Shown: positions 9,418 through 15,863 of the stretch, in pieces | Layout: each line of letters opens with the position of its first letter | Position numbering within the stretch: the first letter of the stretch is position 1 | Assembly: GCA_023425455.1 (NCBI GenBank) | Contig: JAFACP010000184.1 | Coordinates: forward strand, 1 to 17,586 | Direction of reading: 5' to 3' | DNA length: 17,586 nt | DNA from: Pseudomonadota bacterium | GTDB taxonomy: Bacteria > Pseudomonadota > Gammaproteobacteria > Enterobacterales > Enterobacteriaceae | Notes under the pieces: generated by a model | What the model saw: only the letters and a program-made list of their open reading frames with translations | Databases searched by the model: none | Told to the model about the DNA's origin: nothing | Translations under genes and position numbers: made by a program

Positions 9418-9447
9418 TAAAAAAGCCGGCATTGCGCCGGCTTTTTT
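9418..9447. terminator. Terminator of pgi (structurally bidirectional)
   Basis: GCCGGC (9425-9430) pairs with GCCGGC (9436-9441) around ATTGC, flanked by an A-run on the left and TTTTTT on the right. Leftward it lies 14 bases after the pgi stop codon and has a T-run formed by the A tract at 9419-9424. Rightward it would work equally well. Confidence 0.92.
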
Positions 9448-9460
9448 CATGACATATTAA

Positions 9461-11110
9461 TTACGCGCGCCAGGCTTTATAACGGTTAATTAAACCGTTG
9501 GTCGAGCTGTCGTGGCTATTGATGGCGCTGTCGTCGCCCAGCTCCGGCAGAATGCGGTTTGCCAGCTGTTTACCCAGCTCAACGCCCCACTGGTCGAAGG
9601 TGAAGATGTTGAGGATCGCGCCCTGGGTGAAGATTTTGTGCTCATACAGCGCAATCAACGCGCCCAGGCTGAACGGCGTGATTTCACGCAGCAGGATGGA
9701 GTTGGTTGGGCGGTTGCCTTCAAACACCTTGAACGGCACCACGTGCTCCAGAGTCGCCGGATCTTTACCCTGATCGCGGTATTCCTGCTCGACCACCTCA
9801 CGGGATTTACCAAACGCCAGCGCTTCAGTCTGCGCGAAGAAGTTGGACAGCAGTTTCGGATGGTGATCCGAGAGCGGGTTATGGGTAATCGCCGGGGCGA
9901 TAAAGTCGCACGGAACCATTTTGGTGCCCTGGTGAATCAGCTGGTAGAACGCATGCTGACCGTTGGTGCCCGGCTCGCCCCAGATGATTGGGCCGGTCTG
10001 GTAATCCACGGCGTTACCGTTACGGTCAACGTATTTACCGTTAGACTCCATATTGCCCTGCTGGAAGTACGCCGCAAAGCGGTGCATGTACTGGTCGTAC
10101 GGCAGGATCGCTTCGGTTTCAGCACCGAAGAAGTTGTTGTACCAGATCCCAATCAGCGCCAGCAGTACCGGCAGGTTCTTCTCTGCTGCCGTCGTGGAGA
10201 AGTGTTTATCCATCTCATGCGCGCCGGAGAGCAGCTCAACAAAGTTGTCGAAGCCCACGGACAGAATGATGGACAGACCGATAGCGGACCACAGAGAGTA
10301 ACGCCCGCCGACCCAGTCCCAGAACTCGAACATGTTGGCGGTGTCGATACCAAATTCACCCACCGCTTTACCGTTAGTGGAGAGCGCCGCGAAGTGTTTT
10401 GCGACATGCTTGTTGTCGCCCGCGGTTTTCAGGAACCAGTCGCGCGCGCTGTGGGCGTTGGTCATGGTTTCCTGGGTGGTGAAGGTTTTAGAGGCGACCA
10501 GGAACAGAGTCGTTTCCGGGTTCACGTTTTTCAGGACTTCCGCAATGTGCGTGCCATCGACGTTAGACACAAAGTGCATGTTGAGGTGGTTTTTGTACGG
10601 ACGCAGCGCCTCGGTCACCATGAACGGGCCGAGATCAGAGCCGCCGATACCGATGTTAACCACGTCAGTGATCGCTTTACCGGTGTAGCCTTTCCAGCTT
10701 CCGGAGATGATCGCTTCAGAGAAGGTTTTCATCTTTTCCAGCACCGCGTTCACTTCCGGCATCACATCTTTGCCATCGACGATCACAGGAGTATTGCTAC
10801 GATTACGCAGCGCCACGTGCAGCACGGCACGATCTTCGGTGCGGTTGATCTTCTCACCGGAGAACATGGATTTAATGGCATCTGCCAGCTCAGTCTCTTT
10901 CGCCAGATCCTGCAGCTTTGCCAGCGTCTCTTCGGTAATGCGGTTTTTGGAGAAATCCACCAGCATCAGGTCATCGAAGGTCGCGGAGAATTTGCTGAAA
11001 CGATCGGCATCTTTCGCGAACAGCTCCGCGATGGTGACGTCCTTCATTTCAGCATAATGTTTCTGTAGTGCCTGCCAGGCAGCGGTCTGCGTTGGGTTGA
11101 TGTTTTTCAT
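9461..11110 (-). CDS. pgi: Glucose-6-phosphate isomerase
   Basis: Cytoplasmic enzyme interconverting glucose 6-phosphate and fructose 6-phosphate in glycolysis and gluconeogenesis. The product has 549 residues, as in E. coli, from the ATG at 11110 ([19 protein letters not shown]). The open frame extends two codons further to 11116, but E. coli starts at MKNINP. The family signatures are present: [17 protein letters not shown] (phosphate-binding region), the Glu in [15 protein letters not shown], the His in LIHQGTK, and the Lys in [19 protein letters not shown], which match the catalytic Glu, His and Lys of the family. The gene is monocistronic: its own promoter lies at 11151-11180 and a strong terminator follows the stop. 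It is divergent from lysC. Nothing unusual was seen in the coding sequence. Confidence 0.98.
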   Translation of the reverse strand: MKNINPTQTAAWQALQKHYAEMKDVTIAELFAKDADRFSKFSATFDDLMLVDFSKNRITEETLAKLQDLAKETELADAIKSMFSGEKINRTEDRAVLHVALRNRSNTPVIVDGKDVMPEVNAVLEKMKTFSEAIISGSWKGYTGKAITDVVNIGIGGSDLGPFMVTEALRPYKNHLNMHFVSNVDGTHIAEVLKNVNPETTLFLVASKTFTTQETMTNAHSARDWFLKTAGDNKHVAKHFAALSTNGKAVGEFGIDTANMFEFWDWVGGRYSLWSAIGLSIILSVGFDNFVELLSGAHEMDKHFSTTAAEKNLPVLLALIGIWYNNFFGAETEAILPYDQYMHRFAAYFQQGNMESNGKYVDRNGNAVDYQTGPIIWGEPGTNGQHAFYQLIHQGTKMVPCDFIAPAITHNPLSDHHPKLLSNFFAQTEALAFGKSREVVEQEYRDQGKDPATLEHVVPFKVFEGNRPTNSILLREITPFSLGALIALYEHKIFTQGAILNIFTFDQWGVELGKQLANRILPELGDDSAINSHDSSTNGLINRYKAWRA

Positions 11111-11150
11111 TAGCAATACTCTTCTGATTTGAGAATTGTGACTGCGGTCG

Positions 11151-11180
11151 ATTGTAGCGCCTGCGGACGAAAATTGTGAT
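11151..11180 (-). promoter_or_regulatory. Candidate pgi promoter
   Basis: Leftward, TACAAT (11156-11151) is a good -10, with ATCACA (11180-11175; 4 of 6 matches to the -35 consensus) 18 bases upstream. The predicted start lies about 34 bases before the pgi ATG. The segment from 11181 to 11372, between this promoter and that of lysC, holds no gene; it contains a small CCTGT/ACAGG hairpin (11203-11219) and the 10-bp palindrome GGGGTACCCC (11335-11344), neither with a known role. Confidence 0.55.
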
Positions 11181-11372
11181 GGTTTTTATGCCATTGCCCT
11201 GGCCTGTATCAAACACAGGTGAAAAGACCCGAAAAGTATAGCTGCTGGCGTGCCTCTCCGTGACCGGGAAATGCCGGCCGAAAAGGGCTAAAATGGAGCA
11301 TAAAATATGGCCCTAATATAAGTCCTGTTACTGAGGGGTACCCCCCGATGAAAAATCCGCATAATCCCAGCA

Positions 11373-11401
11373 TTGACAGGACCTCCCCCACATTTTATTT
11401 A
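11373..11401 (+). promoter_or_regulatory. lysC: lysC promoter
   Basis: TTGACA (11373-11378), a perfect -35, is followed after 17 bases by TATTTA (11396-11401). The motif GATGAAAAATCCGCAT just upstream and the TTGACA...TTTATTTATA layout agree with what I recall of the E. coli lysC promoter. Transcription should start near 11408, only about 78 bases before the lysC ATG. Confidence 0.8.
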
Positions 11402-11407
11402 TAGGGC

Positions 11408-11485
11408 CGTATTTTGCGCCTGCACCTGTTTTCGTATCGTTCTTGTGCCAAGGTCGCTTTATTCATTCCCTGACACGAGGTTGTT
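11408..11485 (+). promoter_or_regulatory. Short lysC leader: SD-sequestering hairpin kept, lysine aptamer not found
   Basis: In E. coli the lysC leader is about 300 bases and carries the lysine riboswitch (L box), which controls translation by hiding the ribosome-binding site. Here only about 78 bases lie between the promoter and the ATG, and no L-box motif (AGAGGNGC and partners) is visible there or further upstream. The 3' part still contains TCTTGTG (11441-11447), which can pair with CACGAGG (11474-11480), the Shine-Dalgarno region, with AGG/CCT inner pairs (11451-11453 with 11469-11471). This looks like the expression platform left after loss of the aptamer. The start at 11408 is predicted, not measured. 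Confidence 0.6.
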
Positions 11486-12835
11486 ATGACGAGTTTTGTG
11501 GTCGCTAAATTTGGCGGCACCAGTGTGGCTGATTACGATGCCATGAACCGCAGCGCCGATGTGGTGCTGGCCGATCCGAATACCCGCCTGGTGGTGCTTT
11601 CCGCATCCGCTGGCGTGACGAACCTGCTGGTTTCTCTGTCTGAAGGACTGGAGGCGACCGAACGGTTCGTGAAGCTGGACGCGCTGCGCAAAATTCAGTT
11701 CAACATTCTCGAACGTCTGCAGAACCCGAACGTCATCCGTGAAGAAGTCGAGCGCCTGCTGGAAAATATCACCACCCTGGCGGAAGCCGCCTCGCTGGCA
11801 ACCTCTACCGCCCTGACCGATGAACTGGTCAGCCACGGTGAACTGATGTCTACCCTGCTGTTTGTCGAAATCCTGCGTGAGCGTAACGTTCAGGCGCAGT
11901 GGTTCGACGTGCGTAAAGTGATGCGTACCAGCGACCGCTTTGGCCGCGCAGAACCGGATATTGAGGTTCTGGCCGAGTTGAGTACTCAGCAGCTGGCGCC
12001 ACGTCTGGCGGAAGGAATGGTGATCACCCAGGGCTTTATCGGCAGCGAAGCCAAAGGTCGCACCACTACGCTTGGCCGCGGCGGCAGCGATTACACGGCG
12101 GCACTGCTGGGTGAAGCGCTGCACGCAACCCGCGTGGATATCTGGACCGACGTCCCTGGCATCTACACCACCGATCCGCGGGTAGTGCCTGCCGCAAAAC
12201 GCATTGATGTGATTGCCTTTGAAGAGGCAGCGGAAATGGCCACCTTCGGGGCGAAAGTGCTGCACCCGGCAACGCTGCTGCCTGCCGTGCGCAGCGACAT
12301 TCCGGTGTTTGTCGGCTCGAGTAAAGATCCGAAAGCAGGTGGCACAATGGTGTGCAAGAAAACCGATAATCCGCCGCTGTTCCGTGCGCTGGCCCTGCGC
12401 CGCCGTCAGACGCTGGTCACGCTGCACAGCCATAATATGCTGCACTCTCGCGGCTTCCTTGCGGAGGTGTTCGGCATTCTGGCGCGCCACAATATCTCCG
12501 TTGACCTGATCACCACCTCCGAAGTGAGCATTGCCCTGACGCTCGATACGACAGGTTCCACCTCCACTGGTGACACCCTGCTGACCCAGTCGCTGCTGAT
12601 CGAGTTGTCTGAGCTGTGCCGTGTTGAAGTGGAAGAAGACTTGGCGCTGGTTGCCATCATTGGTAATAAGCTGTCGCGCGCCTGCGGCGTGGGCAAAGAG
12701 GTCTTCGGCGTGCTGGATCCGTTCAACATCCGCATGATTTGCTATGGCGCGTCCAGCTACAACCTGTGCTTCCTGGTACCGGCCGATCAGGCGGAGTCTG
12801 TTGTGCAGAAGCTGCACAAGAATTTGTTTGAATAA
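11486..12835 (+). CDS. lysC: Lysine-sensitive aspartokinase III
   Basis: Phosphorylates L-aspartate to aspartyl phosphate, the first step to lysine, diaminopimelate, threonine and methionine. It has 449 residues, the E. coli length. The N-terminal amino-acid-kinase domain (about 1-290) starts MTSFVVAKFGGTSVAD with the nucleotide-binding KFGGTS and includes GRTTTLGRGGSDYTAALLGE. Two ACT domains follow (about 310-449) and bind lysine. Every position I recall as mutated in feedback-resistant E. coli LysC is wild type: Glu250, Met318, Gly323, Thr344, Ser345 and Thr352. Inhibition of the enzyme by lysine should therefore be intact although the RNA-level control seems lost. The ATG follows CACGAGG by 5 bases. 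A terminator at 12865-12890 ends the transcript before panS. Confidence 0.98.
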   Translation: MTSFVVAKFGGTSVADYDAMNRSADVVLADPNTRLVVLSASAGVTNLLVSLSEGLEATERFVKLDALRKIQFNILERLQNPNVIREEVERLLENITTLAEAASLATSTALTDELVSHGELMSTLLFVEILRERNVQAQWFDVRKVMRTSDRFGRAEPDIEVLAELSTQQLAPRLAEGMVITQGFIGSEAKGRTTTLGRGGSDYTAALLGEALHATRVDIWTDVPGIYTTDPRVVPAAKRIDVIAFEEAAEMATFGAKVLHPATLLPAVRSDIPVFVGSSKDPKAGGTMVCKKTDNPPLFRALALRRRQTLVTLHSHNMLHSRGFLAEVFGILARHNISVDLITTSEVSIALTLDTTGSTSTGDTLLTQSLLIELSELCRVEVEEDLALVAIIGNKLSRACGVGKEVFGVLDPFNIRMICYGASSYNLCFLVPADQAESVVQKLHKNLFE

Positions 12836-12864
12836 AATTCGTTAGCACGATAAACAATACCTCT

Positions 12865-12890
12865 AAGCCGGGCTCAGACCCGGCTTTTTT
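12865..12890 (+). terminator. Intrinsic terminator of lysC
   Basis: AAGCCGGG (12865-12872) pairs perfectly with CCCGGCTT (12879-12886) around a 6-base loop, followed by TTTTTT. It stands 29 bases after the lysC stop codon and separates lysC from panS. The A content on its left side is low, so it is mainly rightward. Confidence 0.93.
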
Positions 12891-12928
12891 ATAACAAACA
12901 AACACAACACTATCGCAAGGAATTCACT

Positions 12929-13873
12929 ATGTTATCCGCCATCACGCGGCTGTTCCCGCTATGGGCGCTGCTGCTCTCTGTACTCGCGTATTACACCCCA
13001 GACCACTTCACCGGCATTGGGCCGTGGGTCACCACCCTGCTGATGCTGATCATGTTCGGTATGGGGGTGCATCTGAAAGTCGACGATTTTAAGCGGGTGC
13101 TGTCGCGCCCGGCGCCGGTCGCCGCCGGGATTTTCCTGCATTACCTGCTGATGCCGCTCGCCGCCTGGCTGCTGGCGAAGGCCTTTAACATGCCGCCGGA
13201 TTTATCTGCCGGTATGGTGCTGGTGGGCAGCGTGGCCAGTGGTACAGCGTCCAACGTAATGATTTATCTGGCGAAAGGTGATGTGGCGCTCTCCGTCACG
13301 ATCTCCTCTGTCTCGACGCTGGTGGGGGTGATCGCCACGCCGCTGTTAACGCGTCTGTATGTGGATGCCCGGATTCAGGTGGACGTAATGGGCATGCTGC
13401 TCAGCATCCTGCAAATCGTAGTGATCCCAATTGCGCTGGGCCTGGTTATTCATCATCTGTTACCTCGCGTCGTCAAAGCGGTCGAACCTTATCTTCCCGC
13501 CTTTTCTATGGCCTGTATTCTGGCCATCATCAGCGCGGTGGTGGCCGGCTCTGCATCACATATCGCATCGGTCGGTTTGGTGGTGATTATCGCGATTGTG
13601 CTGCATAACACGATTGGCCTGCTGGGCGGATACTGGGGCGGAAAACTGTTTGGCTTTGACGAATCCACCTGCCGTACGCTGGCCATTGAGGTTGGCATGC
13701 AAAACTCCGGCCTGGCCGCCGCGTTGGGCAAAATCTACTTCTCCCCCCTTGCGGCGCTGCCCGGCGCGCTGTTCTCCGTCTGGCATAACCTCTCGGGATC
13801 GCTGCTGGCGGGATACTGGTCAGGCAAACCTATTGCGGAACCACTGAAAAAAGAGACATTGAAAGAGGGTTAA
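12929..13873 (+). CDS. panS: PanS-type ketopantoate/pantoate/pantothenate transporter (bile acid:Na+ symporter family)
   Basis: Inner-membrane protein of the bile acid:sodium symporter (BASS) family, 314 residues with about nine to ten hydrophobic segments. Family motifs include [18 protein letters not shown], the [22 protein letters not shown] stretch with its small-residue Na+-site region, and [17 protein letters not shown] near residue 253. In Salmonella a BASS protein encoded near lysC, PanS, salvages pantothenate precursors. The position and similarity make this the likely orthologue; substrate specificity is inferred, as BASS proteins carry varied organic anions. The ATG follows AAGGA (12917-12921) by 7 bases. 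The gene lies between lysC and yjbD, a place where E. coli K-12 has none. No clear promoter was seen in the 38 bases after the lysC terminator, so readthrough or a promoter inside that terminator region may drive it. Confidence 0.88.
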   Translation: MLSAITRLFPLWALLLSVLAYYTPDHFTGIGPWVTTLLMLIMFGMGVHLKVDDFKRVLSRPAPVAAGIFLHYLLMPLAAWLLAKAFNMPPDLSAGMVLVGSVASGTASNVMIYLAKGDVALSVTISSVSTLVGVIATPLLTRLYVDARIQVDVMGMLLSILQIVVIPIALGLVIHHLLPRVVKAVEPYLPAFSMACILAIISAVVAGSASHIASVGLVVIIAIVLHNTIGLLGGYWGGKLFGFDESTCRTLAIEVGMQNSGLAAALGKIYFSPLAALPGALFSVWHNLSGSLLAGYWSGKPIAEPLKKETLKEG

Positions 13874-13893
13874 TTCGCGGTAGTTGCTTTACA

Positions 13894-13921
13894 CTGGAGC
13901 CTCCCTGGCAAGAGGCTCCAG
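13894..13921 (+). other. Perfect 10-bp hairpin hiding the yjbD ribosome-binding site
   Basis: CTGGAGCCTC (13894-13903) is exactly complementary to GAGGCTCCAG (13912-13921), with loop CCTGGCAA. The 3' arm contains AGAGG, the only Shine-Dalgarno sequence for yjbD, and ends 2 bases before its ATG at 13924. No T-run follows, so it is not a terminator. Control of yjbD translation is inferred. Confidence 0.75.
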
Positions 13922-13923
13922 CA

Positions 13924-14196
13924 ATGGCAACACCACGACTGACGCAAAAAGAGATGACGGAAGCCGAGCAGCGCGAACTCAAAACCCTGCTCGATCGCGC
14001 CCGTATCGCGCATGGCCGCACGCTGACAAACAGCGAGACAAATCAGGTAAAAAAAGAGTACATCGATAAGCTGATGGCGCAGCGTGACGCTGCGGCAAAG
14101 CAAGCCCGCAAGCTGAAAAAAGCGCAGGCTTATAAACCCGATGAAGCGGCGACCTTTTCGTGGTCGGCGAACACCTCAACCCGTGGCAGGCGCTAG
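13924..14196 (+). CDS. yjbD: YjbD, DUF3811 protein
   Basis: Small cytoplasmic protein of unknown function (DUF3811 family), 90 residues as in E. coli. It is highly charged and predicted mostly helical, starting MATPRLTQKEMTEAEQREL with TLLDRARIAHGRTLTNSET in the middle. A Lys/Ala-rich helix follows (KQARKLKKAQAYKP), and the end is basic (WSANTSTRGRR), which would suit nucleic-acid binding, though this is only a guess. It starts 50 bases after panS; the Shine-Dalgarno AGAGG is locked in a perfect hairpin. Its TAG stop abuts, without a single intervening base, the TAG stop of the convergent rluF gene within GCTAGCTAGC, so there is no terminator between them. Confidence 0.93.
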   Translation: MATPRLTQKEMTEAEQRELKTLLDRARIAHGRTLTNSETNQVKKEYIDKLMAQRDAAAKQARKLKKAQAYKPDEAATFSWSANTSTRGRR

Positions 14197-15069
14197 CTAG
14201 CGCCCTTTCTTTTTACGCCCTGGCTGGGTGAAGCGTTTGCCGTTTGCCGGCTTACCGCGCCCCTTTTCTTCCGCCTGCGGAGCCTTCACCACCGGGCGCT
14301 TAATCGCCTGAGTTTTCGGTTTCGCTTTGGCCTTCGGCTTCGCTTCGGACGATGAGTTCTCAATAAGTTTGAACAGCTCAATCAGTTCATCACCGGTTAA
14401 ATCCCGCCACTCGCCCAGCGGAATACCGGACAGGCTGACGTTCATGATTCTGGTGCGTTCCAGTTTCGTCACTTCAAAACCAAAATGCTCGCACATACGG
14501 CGGATCTGACGGTTTAACCCCTGAACCAGGGTAATGCGGAACGCGAACGGTGCCTCTTTTTTGACCTTACATTTTTTCGTGACGGTACCCAGAATAGGTA
14601 CGCCCGCTCCCATCCCGCGAATAAACTCATCGGTAACCGGTTTATTCACCGTGACCACATACTCTTTTTCGTGATCGTTGCCAGCGCGCAGGATCTTGTT
14701 GACCAGGTCGCCGTGGTTGGTGAGGAAAATCAGCCCCTGAGAGTCTTTATCCAGACGGCCAATCGGGAAAATACGGCTGCTGTGGTTAACGAAATCAACG
14801 ATGTTGTCTCGCTCACCGTCTTCCGTGGTGCTGACAATACCAACCGGTTTATTCAACGCGATAAACACCAGGCCTTCCGCATCACGAGGCTCAATGAGTT
14901 GACCATTTACTTTCACCACATCACCAGGCACAACCTGGTCGCCGATGGTGGCGCGTTTGCCGTTCAGGAACACGTTGCCCTGTTCAATGTAACGGTCAGC
15001 CTCGCGACGTGAGCAGATCCCACTCTCGCTAATGTATTTGTTTAATCGGGTTGATTGAGTTGGCAGCAT
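14197..15069 (-). CDS. rluF: 23S rRNA pseudouridine(2604) synthase RluF
   Basis: RsuA-family pseudouridine synthase; E. coli RluF makes pseudouridine 2604 in 23S rRNA and also acts on tRNA-Tyr position 35. From the ATG at 15069 the product has 290 residues, the E. coli length. An N-terminal S4 RNA-binding domain (about 8-55, [18 protein letters not shown]) precedes the catalytic domain, with the nucleophile Asp107 in the motif [28 protein letters not shown] is a second conserved segment. From about residue 243 the C terminus is a Lys/Pro/Ala-rich, disordered tail ending PGRKKKGR. The frame is open upstream to 15234, but the family start and the ribosome-binding site AGGAG support 15069. It diverges from the toxin-antitoxin operon. 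In E. coli pepE is the divergent neighbour. Confidence 0.97.
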   Translation of the reverse strand: MLPTQSTRLNKYISESGICSRREADRYIEQGNVFLNGKRATIGDQVVPGDVVKVNGQLIEPRDAEGLVFIALNKPVGIVSTTEDGERDNIVDFVNHSSRIFPIGRLDKDSQGLIFLTNHGDLVNKILRAGNDHEKEYVVTVNKPVTDEFIRGMGAGVPILGTVTKKCKVKKEAPFAFRITLVQGLNRQIRRMCEHFGFEVTKLERTRIMNVSLSGIPLGEWRDLTGDELIELFKLIENSSSEAKPKAKAKPKTQAIKRPVVKAPQAEEKGRGKPANGKRFTQPGRKKKGR

Positions 15070-15219
15070 AGTTTCTCCTGTAAAGGCGAAATATACCTTA
15101 GGTTTGGGCCGGTAAAAAGACAGCTCGATGGTTACGGCGACAGGTTTTTTTGTTTGCGAGGCGCTTTCAGGATCTGCCATTGAATAATTTACCGGCTTCC
15201 CCTCAGACTTTACTTTTCC

Positions 15220-15257
15220 CTGTTGAATACACAACAGAGTGTAGTTTATAAATTACA
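15220..15257 (+). promoter_or_regulatory. Promoter/operator of the toxin-antitoxin operon
   Basis: TGTAGTTTATAAATTACA (15240-15257) is an 18-bp palindrome with one mismatched pair. It lies immediately before the toxin ribosome-binding site and overlaps a -10-like TATAAA (15247-15252). TTGAAT (15223-15228) stands 18 bases upstream as a possible -35. A second inverted repeat, CTGTTG/CAACAG (15220-15225 and 15232-15237), covers that -35. Two palindromes over the promoter fit autorepression by the antitoxin or the complex, as is usual for type II systems. The exact start is uncertain, because this -10 would leave almost no leader. Confidence 0.55.
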
Positions 15258-15266
15258 GGGAGTATC

Positions 15267-15569
15267 ATGAAGGAGATCGTTCAGACTGAATGCTTCCGGC
15301 GCTGGGAACAACGTTTAACAGATCGTCGCGCCAAAACGATCATCGCCAGCCGACTTTTTCGACTGGCAAATGGGCTACCGGGCGATATCAAGCGAGTCGG
15401 AGAAGGGATTAGCGAGCTTAGGATCCACGTCGGCCCGGGCTACAGAATCTATTTTAAACAGCAGGGACAGCGCCTCATCCTGTTGTTGTGTGGCGGTGAC
15501 AAAGACACCCAGGATAAAGACATACTGCTGGCGAAAACGCTGGCCAGGTCGCTCAAACTGCAGGAGTAA
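15267..15569 (+). CDS. RelE/HigB-like toxin of the HI1419 (Gp49) type
   Basis: Toxin of a type II toxin-antitoxin pair, 100 residues, basic and compact. Recognisable family elements are RRAKTIIASRLFRLANGLPGD, the core ISELRIHVGPGYRIYFKQQG, and LILLLCGGDKDTQDKDI before the last helix. These are the standard marks of the RelE/ParE-superfamily 'addiction module killer protein' group typified by Haemophilus HI1419. Most RelE-type toxins cut mRNA on the ribosome; this activity is inferred and untested. The ATG follows AGGGAG (15257-15262). The toxin gene comes first, as is normal in this subgroup, and its partner begins 6 bases after its stop. The pair sits between rluF and yjbB, where E. coli has pepE in the same orientation. 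Confidence 0.9.
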   Translation: MKEIVQTECFRRWEQRLTDRRAKTIIASRLFRLANGLPGDIKRVGEGISELRIHVGPGYRIYFKQQGQRLILLLCGGDKDTQDKDILLAKTLARSLKLQE

Positions 15570-15575
15570 TCAGTT

Positions 15576-15863
15576 ATGCAGCAATTAACCCCCTACGATC
15601 CAGCCAACGCGCTACTCAACGATGAGGACATCGCCATATTTATGGCTGATGCGTTAGAAACCGGCGACTCAGCTTATATTGCGAAAGCGCTTGGCGTTGT
15701 GGCGCGAGCAAAAGGCATGTCAGACATTGCCCGGCAAACGGGTTTATCGCGGGAACAACTTTACCGCTCATTCAGCGAGAAAGGTAACCCAACGCTCAAA
15801 ACCACGCTGGCAGTCCTCCATGCGCTGGGTCTGGCGTTAACAATCAGGCCTGCGGGGAGTTAA
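15576..15863 (+). CDS. HI1420-type antitoxin with helix-turn-helix
   Basis: Antitoxin partner of the preceding toxin, 95 residues, of the 'putative addiction module antidote' family typified by HI1420. The N terminus (LTPYDPANALLNDEDIAIFMADALETGDSAY) is the family's usual segment. The C-terminal half is an HTH of the Xre/Cro kind: GMSDIARQTGLSREQLYRSF, then KGNPTLKTTLAVLHALGLAL. It should neutralise the toxin by direct binding and repress the shared promoter; both are inferred. The ribosome-binding site AGGAG (15562-15566) lies inside the last codons of the toxin gene, so translation is probably coupled. The stop codon overlaps the stop of convergent yjbB by three bases. Confidence 0.9.
   Translation: MQQLTPYDPANALLNDEDIAIFMADALETGDSAYIAKALGVVARAKGMSDIARQTGLSREQLYRSFSEKGNPTLKTTLAVLHALGLALTIRPAGS

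Noticed and set aside
9512..11068. Open frame of 518 codons on the + strand opposite pgi
   Set aside because: It lies wholly antisense to pgi, whose protein is recognised end to end; the translation is rich in Arg/His/Val with no family resemblance. It is a shadow of GC-rich codon use.
11335..11344. Palindrome GGGGTACCCC upstream of the lysC promoter
   Set aside because: A 10-bp palindrome in GC-rich DNA is not rare, and no regulator with this site is known to me; noted in the pgi promoter entry only.
11209..11391. 60-codon open frame on the - strand in the pgi-lysC gap
   Set aside because: It overlaps the lysC promoter, has no good ribosome-binding site and resembles nothing I know.
11459..12817. 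Open frame of 452 codons on the - strand opposite lysC
   Set aside because: Antisense to a fully recognised aspartokinase; composition is Gln/His/Arg-rich as expected for a shadow frame.
15070..15234. 55-codon N-terminal extension of RluF
   Set aside because: The family length, the S4-domain start and the AGGAG site all fit the ATG at 15069.
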